Source: Baffinella frigidus (Eukaryota; Cryptophyceae; Cryptomonadales; Baffinellaceae). From it: a stretch of DNA of 10,304 bases. Position 1 is the first letter of the stretch, and each line of letters opens with the position of its first letter. The stretch covers positions 110,037-120,340 of the forward strand of contig MU646864.1 in the NCBI GenBank assembly GCA_026770585.1, in the 5' to 3' direction. A program made the translations under genes and the position numbers. Below, one piece after another: positions 5,375-10,304 of the stretch. Under the pieces are notes generated by a model. The model was not told the origin of the DNA, did no database searches, and saw nothing but the letters and a program-made list of their open reading frames with translations.

Positions 5375-5906
5375 TTCAGATGACGATGACCCGCACCTCG
5401 TTGGCTGACGTGGGGCCCACCTGTGGAAAGAATGGGTGAGCTGTAGAGCGGGGTTGCATCCAGGCTGTGTGTGTTCGGCACTGGGGGAGGCTCGTGGCTC
5501 GAGGTTTCACAAGAAATCTGGAGAGCACACGGAGGGGTTGCACGTTGAAGCGATGCGCAGCGCCGAGAGGAGCGGGCGCATGGGAAAAGGCAGCAGGGAC
5601 GGCGGTCTAGACGTGCATGCGTACTACACACGTCGACCGTGTTCTGTGTCGCCTGTTCTTCGGAAAAGGCACCTCGTTCACAGCTCTAGCCCGAAGCCGC
5701 GCGCCGCGGTCTCGAACAGCTCCAGCCGCGGGTGCATGCGGTCTCGAACAGTGGGCCATAGTCACAAGAACGAGCAGGAAGAGCGCGTCTAAATATAGCA
5801 CCTGAGACGCTTGCCGGGGCGCTGTTCCCCGTGATGGGCGGATGATCCCATCGCGAAACTAATTAAGTAATTTACTGAGGATCTTACTGAGAGCAGTTTC
5901 GCCCAT
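5375..5906. other. Gene-free interval between the two inferred genes
   Basis: A 118-residue plus frame (5436-5792) and overlapping minus frames exist, but none shows a domain or a steady codon bias. CGGTCTCGAACAG is duplicated at 5707-5719 and 5740-5752. Given the orientation of the inferred genes this region could contain divergent promoters, but I see no clear TATA or CCAAT site. Confidence 0.35.
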
Positions 5907-5928
5907 CCACCCGGGAGAGCCCGGGTGG
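5907..5928. repeat. Strong short hairpin CCACCCGGG-AGAG-CCCGGGTGG
   Basis: A perfect 9-bp GC-rich stem with a 4-base loop. Nearby GAGCCCGCGGG is repeated (5963-5973 and 5995-6005), showing further small repeat structure. Confidence 0.8.
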
Positions 5929-6059
5929 CCGCGTGCTTTGGACCCTGGAACCGGAGTGGTTAGAGCCCGCGGGATCCGCCGCCCTTGCCTCGGCGAGCCC
6001 GCGGGCTCCGACGCCCTCGCCTACCGCCCCTCCGCTCTCTTCATGTCCTTTCCGCGGTT

Positions 6060-6160
6060 CTCGTTCGCAGACCGTTCGCAGGTCGGATTTTCTCAAAAGT
6101 TGACGGATTTCAGCAGCGTGTCAACTTTAGAATAGTCGGTCAAGTCAAGTTGCGTCGTTC
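6060..6160. repeat. Dispersed AAGTTGAC/GTCAACTT repeat, copy B
   Basis: AAGTTGAC (6097-6104) and GTCAACTT (6120-6127) are followed by TAGAATAGTCGGTCAAG, matching copy A at 4925-4980. The rest is diverged. Confidence 0.7.
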
Positions 6161-6537
6161 CGCCGCGAATCCGAGGTTGTTCCGGTTCCGAAGTGGAGAA
6201 GCTGCTTAGTTTTCAGGCAGAGACGCACGGAAGCGTCGCAGAGAGCAGCAGTTCTGCCTACGCTTTCCTCTCACGCGACTGCTGAGAGGCCTGGCACGGC
6301 GGGCCCCTCCTCTTGGCGCGTCTTTTCCAGCTTCCGAATCCCTGGCAACTTGCGGTGCTGCACCACCACCCCATCTCCCGTGCATCCGAATTCCTGTCTT
6401 GCGCTCTGCTAGCGTGAATCCGCTACCCCCAAGCCAAACACGGCAGGCTGGCTGCAAGGTGCAAGAAGCGCTACGCGGACAGAGGGGTGTTTCGAGCCCT
6501 AAACTCGATCTCCCGAAACCAGGAACGGAAGCGGAAG

Positions 6538-6552
6538 ATGGCGACGCTCGAG
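6538..6552 (+). CDS. FHA gene exon 1: candidate start ATG GCG ACG CTC GAG
   Basis: The ATG has A at -3 and G at +4. Five codons (MATLE) reach GAG|GT at phase 0, and intron 1 (6553-6703) is almost wholly CCCTAAA-like, ending CCCCATACAG. The frame is open upstream for a distance, with a possible acceptor CCAG at 6519-6522, so the true start may lie further left. Confidence 0.45.
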
Positions 6553-9500
6553 GTCCCAAACCCTCAACCCTAAGCCCTAAGCCCTAAAACCTAACCCCTA
6601 ACCCTTAACCCCTAAACCCTAAACCCTAAACCTTAACCTTAAACCCTCAACGATATCTGCCAAAAAGCTCTGATCGTTTACCCTACACCCTAACCCCATA
6701 CAGGTGGTGCGTGCCCCAGAGCGAATGGCAAAAAGCATCGCTCTCCTAAAAGCCACCACCATCTTCGGCCGCGACCCCACCTCCGACGTCCGCCTCCAGG
6801 AACGCCCGCCTCGCCTTCTAGGTTTCTGTCGTCTTGTACTGTTCTTCGCAGGTGCCGAACGTCTAGGTCTGTCTCATGAGTGGATCTGGGCTCAGTTTGG
6901 TGGGCCCACCAGTTAGGTGAGCCCGCGCTCTTTTCCGCCCCAAGGGTTACTGATTCGCACCGCGGACCCAGACTGTCAACTTGATGATAGTCGTCCAACC
7001 TGACTGCGGCAGAGCTAGGAGGAGCAGAGGCTGACTGCGAGCGTGAGGGCAGCACAGAAAGTGATAGTCCGTGGGTACTGCAGCCTAGACACCTACCTCT
7101 GAAGCGCACAACGGGCAGCACAGAAAGTGAGAGATTGTGTGCTGCAGCTCAGAAAGTCTAGCTCTGCCTCAGTCGGGTTAATAGATCTTTCCGAGGTCTC
7201 GCTCCGAGGCGGGCCCACCGAAGCTGACTGTACAGGATGCGAGGAGGGAGTCTGAGGACGAGAGCTGGTTGCGGTGAGGATCGGTGAAAGGGATGCCTCG
7301 ACGTTTCGGGGCGTGCAGTGCACTCCGAGCCACAAGATTTCATCGAAGTCAACCAGCTCACCTAAGTCAACTTTACCCTGTTTTCGGTTAGATGGACCCG
7401 GGTCCCAGGCCCGGCATTTGACTTAAGGCGCTGGCTTTCAGGGGGAGTTGACTTAGGCGAAATGTTCTGAATCCGAGTGCAGTGGGACGGCGTGTCACGG
7501 CAGCACCTGCGGCTGGAGGCAGACGCGCGCTTCTACAACGGCTCTGGCCTCCCCACAAAGTTCATCCTCATCGACAGGCACGTCCCAGGGTTTAGGGTTT
7601 AGGGTTTAGCCCCCCCCCCCCTCCTCCTCCCGCCGGTGCCCTTCCGTATCGACAGGGGAGTTCATCCCGCGAGCTATTGAAATTAAATGCTCGAAAACTG
7701 GACATTGCGGAGGGTGGAGTATTGGTAGTTTTAGGGTGATCTTCCGACGCGCGGCCAGAAAATCTGAGAACGGATTCTCGCAACAGAATCGAAAGTTTGT
7801 TCGAGAAGCCGCTTTCAGATTTTCTGGTCGCGCGCCGGAAGATCGTGGAACCCCCTAGAACTCCTAGAGCCAATGTGGTAGGACTTGGCCAGGGCGAACT
7901 TCGAAGTTACGAAGATGCGAACTTCTAGATGGACTCTTTTGGACATGTAGTGTTTGAGATTCAAAATTTGCAGTACAAATCATGGCGTTTACTAATAATT
8001 ACGGTCCATCTAGAAGTTTGCATCTTGCAACTTCGAAGTTCGATTTGGCCAAGTCCTACCACATTGGCTCTACTACTCCACCCTACCCTCACATTACGGA
8101 GAAGTTTTGTGGAAATTGTTAGAAAATACTGATTTTCCACAAAATCTAGCCATAACGTCCAGTCCCTGAGAATCTAATTTAAAAAGCTAGCGGGATTAGC
8201 GTGTTGGGTGTAGGGAGCAGGGTGCAGGGCGTAGGGTGCAGGGTACAGGGTGTAGGGTCCAGGATGCAAGGTGCAGGGTGCAGGGTGTATGTAGCAATGG
8301 CCATTGCCAGAGCTCTAGACTCCCCACCAAGTTCATCCTCGTCGATAGGCTGAACCCTAAACCCTCAACCCGACAGGAACCCTGAACCCTCAACCCGACA
8401 GGAACCCTGAACCCTAAACCCTAAATCGACAGAAACCCGAAACCCGAAACCCGAAACCCGAAACCCGAAACCCGAAACCCGAAACCTTGAACCCTAACCC
8501 CTAACCCTTAACCCCTAAACCCTGCACCCTACACCCGACACCTTAAACCCTAATCCCTAAACCCTGAACAGCGGCGGGGCCAACGGAACGTTCCTCAACG
8601 GCGAACGCGTCACCAAGGTTATCCACTGTTACTTCTTAAGTTAACAGAGGTTCCACTTTTGCTTTGAGACGTTCCACTCTCGACTTTTGTCTCGGTGGGC
8701 CGCGCACTTGTAAAGGACCCCTACTGTAGGGCCCTAGGACCTGCCTAGGACCTCTCGGCGGTCAATTTTGACCGCCTCGCCACTTACGGGACACAAATAC
8801 CCACTTGTAAAGGACCCAGGATCTGAATTGGGGGCTCCAGCGTTCTCGAGTTGGTTTCACCTTTAGGTCCTTTACTTCGAGCTCCCAACATAGGCGGACA
8901 CCGGAACTTGTTCCCTGAACCCTGAACAGCGGCGGGGCCAACGGCACGTTCCTCGACGGCGATTTCGTCACCGAGGTTACCTCTAGCCCTTCAACCCCTT
9001 CAACCCTTCAACCCCTTCAACCCTTCAACCACTTCAACCCTAAACCCTAATCCCTAAACCCTCAACCCTCAACCCTCAAAAATAAAACCTACACCCTACC
9101 CTCAACCCTCAACCCTCCAACCCTCAACCCTCAACCCTCAAACCCTCAACCCTCAACCCTCAAAACTAGAACCTACACCCTACACCCCAAACCCGAAACT
9201 CCACACCCGAAACCCTAAACCCTAAACCCTAAACTCTAAACCCTGAAGCATAGACCGTTGGGCGCAGGTTTCAGTGCGGGACGGGGACCGGATTGCAATC
9301 GGAAGAGGCCGCCACCTCCCCCAGGCCCCTCCCCCAACCCCGAGACCCGAGACGCGAAACCTGAGACCCGAAATGTGAAGCCCGACGTGCGAAATGCGAG
9401 ATGCGAAACACGCAACACGCAACACGAAACACGCAGCACTCGACTCTCGACCTCAACACTCAACGCTAAACTCTCAACACCAAACCCTAAACCCTAGACC

Positions 9501-9649
9501 CCAGACTCTTGACCCTAAACTCCCAACCCTAAACCCCGACCCCTGCACCAGGGAGGGCAAATGGCGGACAGCAACATCGAGTACCTTTTCGTGTTGCGCA
9601 CCCTCACCAAACCCGCCCTCGCCCCCGCCCACAAGCCCGCCCAAGACAG
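6538..9649 (+). CDS. FHA-domain protein gene, exons 1 to 6 (3' end not seen)
   Basis: Proposed join: 6538-6552, 6704-6799, 7483-7577, 8572-8617, 9268-9307, 9556-9649. Phases agree at every junction and give 128 codons plus two bases. In order they give a start MATLE; beta strands to GRDPTSDVRL; VSRQHLRL; TKFILID joined to SGGANGTFLNG; GDRIAIGR; and SNIEYLFVLRT. These are the conserved blocks of a forkhead-associated domain (G-R, S-R-x-H, N-G-T and the late G-D), which binds phosphothreonine peptides, often in kinase, DNA-damage or RNA-processing proteins. The domain lies at the N-terminus; what follows is Pro/Ala-rich and may be non-coding. Proposed donors are AG|GT, GA, GC, GT and GC. Introns are filled with CCCTAAA-like repeats and mobile elements. 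The partner domain is unknown. Domain identity is well supported; exact splice points, especially the first and last exons, are inferred. Confidence 0.72.
6556..6690 (+). repeat. CCCTAAA-like array forming intron 1 of the FHA gene
   Basis: CCCTCAACCCTAAGCCCTAA and later CCCTAAACCCTAAACCTTAA run to AAACCCTCAACG, then ACCCTACACCCTAACCCC meets the acceptor. It is C-rich on the plus strand, opposite to the arrays at 1968-4832. CTAAC and CTAAA inside the repeat resemble branch-point sequences. Confidence 0.9.
6704..6799 (+). CDS. FHA gene exon 2: first FHA strands, GRDPTSDVRL
   Basis: After CATACAG, 32 codons include LLKATTIFGRDPTSDVRLQ, the diagnostic opening of an FHA domain with its Gly-Arg pair. 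The frame stays open past the inferred end but loses family resemblance, so I end the exon at CTCCAG|GA. An earlier GT (GAC|GT at 6788-6791) would remove the conserved VRL. Confidence 0.75.
6895..7219. repeat. Dispersed AAGTTGAC/GTCAACTT repeat, copy C, with inner inverted repeat
   Basis: GTCAACTT (6975-6982) and GATAGTCGTCCAACCTGACT match copy A in order. The 22-mer at 6997-7018 is inverted at 7158-7179 with two mismatches. GGGCAGCACAGAAAGTGA is repeated at 7047-7064 and 7113-7130. GGTGGGCCCACC (6899-6910) and GGGCCCACC (7211-7219) may be its ends. It lies inside intron 2 of the FHA gene. Confidence 0.7.
7361..7457. repeat. Small inverted repeat ending in GGGGGAGTTGACTTAGG
   Basis: CCTAAGTCAACTTTACCC pairs with GGGGGAGTTGACTTAGG (7441-7457). 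The latter 17-mer is identical to part of the arms of the palindrome at 1087-1246, so the two are related by their ends. CCCGGGTCCCAGGCCCGG lies in the loop. It ends 25 bases before FHA exon 3. Confidence 0.75.
7483..7577 (+). CDS. FHA gene exon 3: VSRQH block through FILID
   Basis: After GAGTGCAG, 31 codons plus AG read WDGVSRQHLRL, LEADARFYNGSG and LPTKFILID. Ser-Arg-x-His is the phosphopeptide-contacting loop of FHA domains. The exon ends at GACAG|GC, phase 2, and joins in frame to CGGC of the next exon to give FILIDSGGANGTF. The donor is therefore GC; no GT nearby keeps the frame. Confidence 0.8.
7588..7611 (+). repeat. Short perfect TTTAGGG run, then C10
   Basis: AGGGTTTAGGGTTTAGGG starts ten bases after exon 3 and is followed by a run of C. 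It is G-rich on the plus strand, so it breaks the general C-rich sense rule in this gene. Confidence 0.9.
7662..8198. repeat. 537-bp nested fold-back element in FHA intron 3
   Basis: Terminal arms 7662-7710 and 8150-8198 pair over 49 bp (ATCCCGCGAGCT at left against AGCTAGCGGGAT at right; ACTGGACATT against AACGTCCAGT). Inner arms 7866-7933 and 8005-8071 pair with few differences (AGAGCCAATGTGGTAGGACT at left). The left half also contains a separate hairpin (7738-7767 / 7815-7844) and the right half another (8103-8116 / 8132-8145), suggesting insertions within an older element. No transposase is present. Confidence 0.88.
8199..8290 (+). repeat. GGGTGCAGGGTGTAG-type array
   Basis: A 7-bp periodic run of AGGGTGC and AGGGTGT units (TGCAGGGTACAGGGTGTAGG), a GC-richer variant of TTTAGGG, begins where the fold-back element ends and stops about 20 bases before the duplicated exon 3 fragment. 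Confidence 0.85.
8311..8348 (+). CDS. Partial duplicate of FHA exon 3 (3' part)
   Basis: GCCAG is followed by SSRLPTKFILVD and GATAG|GC, matching the last 12 codons and the GC donor of exon 3 (NGSGLPTKFILID). Its end phase is the same, so it could splice to either copy of exon 4. It lacks the Ser-Arg-x-His part and has I to V in the last strand. It may be a non-functional remnant or a minor alternative exon. Confidence 0.5.
8350..8570 (+). repeat. CCCTAAA-like array with (AAACCCG)n core
   Basis: CCCTAAACCCTCAACCCGAC and AGGAACCCTGAACC units enclose about seven exact AAACCCG units (8433-8487). It ends CCCTAATCCCTAAACCCTG then AACAG, the acceptor of exon 4. It is C-rich on the sense strand. 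Confidence 0.92.
8572..8617 (+). CDS. FHA gene exon 4: GGANGTFLNGERVTK
   Basis: A 46-base exon between CTGAACAG and AAG|GT. It carries Asn-Gly-Thr, the invariant FHA motif, and the following NGERV turn. One base completes the codon begun by exon 3, and it ends at phase 0. A copy with changed residues is at 8930-8975. Confidence 0.78.
8622..8705. repeat. 84-bp dispersed direct repeat, copy 2
   Basis: Identical to 392-475. It starts four bases into the intron, right after the donor of exon 4. CCCTACTGTAGGG follows at 8719-8731, whereas in copy 1 that motif precedes the repeat. Confidence 0.9.
8705..8929. repeat. Intron segment with CACTTGTAAAGGACCC repeats and a hairpin
   Basis: CACTTGTAAAGGACCC is repeated exactly at 8705-8720 and 8802-8817. 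GGCGGTCA-ATTT-TGACCGCC is a perfect hairpin at 8757-8776. CACAAATACCCACTTGTAAA with a following GTTCTCG resembles the promoter-like block at 3234-3290. No coding sequence is seen. Confidence 0.7.
8930..8975 (+). CDS. Duplicate of FHA exon 4: GGANGTFLDGDFVTE
   Basis: Same length (46 bases), same acceptor context (CCCTGAACAG) and same GT donor as exon 4. Six bases differ, one silent and five altering four residues: N to D, E to D, R to F, K to E. The frame is intact and the Asn-Gly-Thr motif is kept, so it could be a mutually exclusive alternative. Including both exons in one transcript would break the frame (46 is not a multiple of 3). Confidence 0.65.
8983..9247 (+). repeat. CCCTTCAAC and CCCTCAA arrays grading into CCCTAAA
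   Basis: The run begins with CAACCCCTTCAACCCTTCAA units, then many CCCTCAA units, then CCCTAAACCCTAAACCCTAA at 9214-9240. It is C-rich in sense and lies before exon 5. Two AAAA-rich breaks (CAAAAATAAAACCTACACCC and CAAAACTAGAACCTACACCC) recur about 93 bases apart, so part of the array is itself duplicated. Confidence 0.92.
9268..9307 (+). CDS. FHA gene exon 5: VSVRDGDRIAIGR
   Basis: After GGGCGCAG, 40 bases read VSVRDGDRIAIGR plus one base. L-x-D-G-D-x-I-x-x-G is the usual late FHA motif and follows naturally after NGERVTK. The end AGAG|GC is placed by phase with exon 6; the donor would again be GC. Confidence 0.7.
9328..9545 (+). repeat. Degenerate array grading from GAGACCCGAAAT to CCCTAAA
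   Basis: Units drift from CGAGACCCGAGACGCGAAAC through ACACGCAACACGCAACACG to CTCAACACCAAACCCTAAAC. It occupies the intron between exons 5 and 6. Frames through it (NPETRDAKPETRN) are artefacts of the repeat. Confidence 0.85.
9556..9649 (+). CDS. FHA gene exon 6: SNIEYLFVLRT, last FHA strand
   Basis: An acceptor at CAGGGAG (AG 9554-9555) lets GG complete the glycine begun by exon 5, giving GQMADSNIEYLFVLRT. Hydrophobic IEYLFVL suits the final FHA strand. CCAG four bases earlier would shift the frame. The exon is drawn to GACAG|GT (9649), but the C-rich part from about 9612 may instead be an intron tract ending in an acceptor, because similar DNA recurs at 9719-9749. Confidence 0.5.
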
Positions 9650-9654
9650 GTGCT

Positions 9655-9700
9655 TGCCCCTCAACCCTCAACCCTCAACCCTGATCCCTAAACCCTCACC
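9655..9700 (+). repeat. Short CCCTCAA/CCCTAAA array
   Basis: GCCCCTCAACCCTCAACCCT and GATCCCTAAACCCTCACC follow directly after the GACAGGTGCTT junction. C-rich in sense. Confidence 0.85.
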
Positions 9701-9718
9701 GAGCCCACCGCTGCCCAC

Positions 9719-9749
9719 ACGCCCGCCCTCGCCCCCGCCCCATACAGGT
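9719..9749 (+). repeat. Duplicate of CCCGCCCTCGCCCCCGCCC with CAGGT end
   Basis: The C-rich tract CCCGCCCTCGCCCCCGCCC occurs at 9612-9630 and 9721-9739; each is followed, within a short distance, by ACAGGTGCTT. This is one more tandemly duplicated exon- or intron-edge in this gene. Confidence 0.75.
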
Positions 9750-9756
9750 GCTTTCT

Positions 9757-9861
9757 TTACACACACACACTCTCTCCTTCTCTCTCTCTCTCTCTCTCTC
9801 TCGCTCTCTCTCGCTCGCTCGCTCTCGCTCTCGCTCGCTCACACACACACACACACTCTCT
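9757..9861 (+). repeat. Compound (AC)n/(CT)n microsatellite
   Basis: ACACACACAC leads to a long CT run with CTCG interruptions, then ACACACACACACACAC and CTCTCTCC. Overlapping frames (poly-Ser/Leu and poly-Arg/Glu) are artefacts. Confidence 0.95.
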
Positions 9862-10225
9862 CCATCTCGTGATGATTTTACCGTAAGAATCCCCACCCCT
9901 CCCTCTCAGCGCAGGACCCGCACCCCACCCAGGATTGCAGGGGGGTGTATTTCAAAAGTCATGTTTCCGGGAAGATATTTCAAAAGTCATTTTTTTAAGA
10001 TGAAAATGGCTCCAATTTCAGACTACGGCTCCAATTCCAGACACGAAATACCCCCACGAAAGGTCCTGCGTGGCCTGCGGAGAGTCCCGCGACGGTTGAC
10101 CCACCAGAGTGATTCCCCTGTACTGAAAGTGGTGGGAGGGTGGTTGGTTGCAGGGCGGGGTGTGCGGGACCAGGTGCCGGGGGGGATAGTGCCCAATGGT
10201 GGGAGTCCCTTAGCTGAAATCGTGT
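9862..10225. other. No gene seen; short direct and inverted repeats
   Basis: ATTTCAAAAGTCAT occurs at 9950-9963 and 9976-9989. GGCTCCAATTTCAGAC and GGCTCCAATTCCAGAC are adjacent at about 10007-10042. CGCAGGACC (9911-9919) with GTATTTC pairs with GAAATAC and GGTCCTGCG (about 10046-10070), making a weak fold-back around these repeats. A 76-residue minus frame (10023-10253) shows no domain. Confidence 0.5.
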
Positions 10226-10304
10226 GGGTCCCCCCCCCCCCCCCCACGCCCATCTCCCTCTCTCTCCCTCTCCCTCCCTCTCTCTCTCTCCCCCCCCCCC
10301 CCCC
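10226..10304 (+). repeat. Poly-C and CT-rich end
   Basis: A C16 run (about 10230-10245) is followed by a CCCTCTCT tract and a C15 run to the window end. Homopolymers of this length are prone to sequencing-length error. Confidence 0.95.

Noticed and set aside
5436-5792. 118-residue plus-strand frame beginning MSCRAGLHPG
   Set aside because: No recognisable domain, uneven codon use, contains a duplicated CGGTCTCGAACAG and overlaps long antisense frames. Not strong enough for a gene.
6206-6559. 117-residue minus-strand frame
   Set aside because: Overlaps the proposed FHA start, lacks a domain and has low-complexity Arg/Gly/Ser content typical of GC-rich antisense.
9222-9684. Frames such as NPETRDAKPETRN and minus-strand RVSGFASRVSGL
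   Set aside because: They come from degenerate CCCTAAA-like repeats; frames are open on both strands and have no domain.
9696-9896. Ser/Leu-rich plus and Arg/Glu-rich minus frames
   Set aside because: Translations of the AC/CT microsatellite.
10004-10036. Resemblance to a reversed dinoflagellate spliced leader (AAAATGGCT ... CTACGG)
   Set aside because: Only two short matches with an 8-base interruption, and they fall in a local direct repeat; chance is enough.
1-10304. tRNA, rRNA or other structural RNA genes
   Set aside because: I looked for tRNA T-arm (GGTTCGAAT-like) and snRNA-like cores on both strands and found none convincing.

Overview
The window looks like nuclear DNA from a eukaryote, most likely an alga or alga-related protist. 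The reasons are: coding potential broken into short exons at AG-ending acceptors; degenerate repeats related to the TTTAGGG/CCCTAAA telomere unit in nearly every intron-like stretch; many fold-back elements; and no operons, Shine-Dalgarno sites or long ORFs. Exon third positions are GC-rich. Possible lineages include dinoflagellates, haptophytes and prasinophytes. Proposed GC and GA splice donors would fit the first two, but I cannot settle the taxon.

Layout. (1) At 8-164 (+) is the last exon of an unrecognised gene. (2) Bases 165-1443 hold no clear gene: a fold-back element, an 84-bp dispersed repeat, an AT-rich patch with broken coding-like sequence and a near-perfect 70-bp-arm palindrome. 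(3) At 1444-1893 (-) is the last exon of a minus-strand gene with a basic stretch and a four-cysteine motif, followed closely by AATAAA on that strand. A coiled-coil-like minus-strand exon at 3572-3628 may belong to the same gene. (4) Bases 1894-6537 are mostly repeats: TTTAGGG-like arrays, a (TTTGTGG)n array, a 258-bp duplication, a CCAAT/TATA-like promoter segment, tandem palindromes and several fold-back elements. (5) At 6538-9649 (+) is a gene whose short exons join in frame into a forkhead-associated (FHA) phosphopeptide-binding domain; one exon is duplicated nearby and another partly duplicated. (6) Bases 9650-10304 are microsatellite, small repeats and poly-C, with no gene seen.

The most notable point is how the telomere-like repeats relate to genes. 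In the FHA gene the C-rich (CCCTAAA-like) strand is mostly the sense strand and often lies just before acceptors. On the left, where the predicted gene is on the minus strand, the repeats are mostly in the opposite orientation. The repeats may serve as the pyrimidine tract and branch-point region of introns. All exon joins here are inferred from protein-family fit and reading phase and need transcript data.
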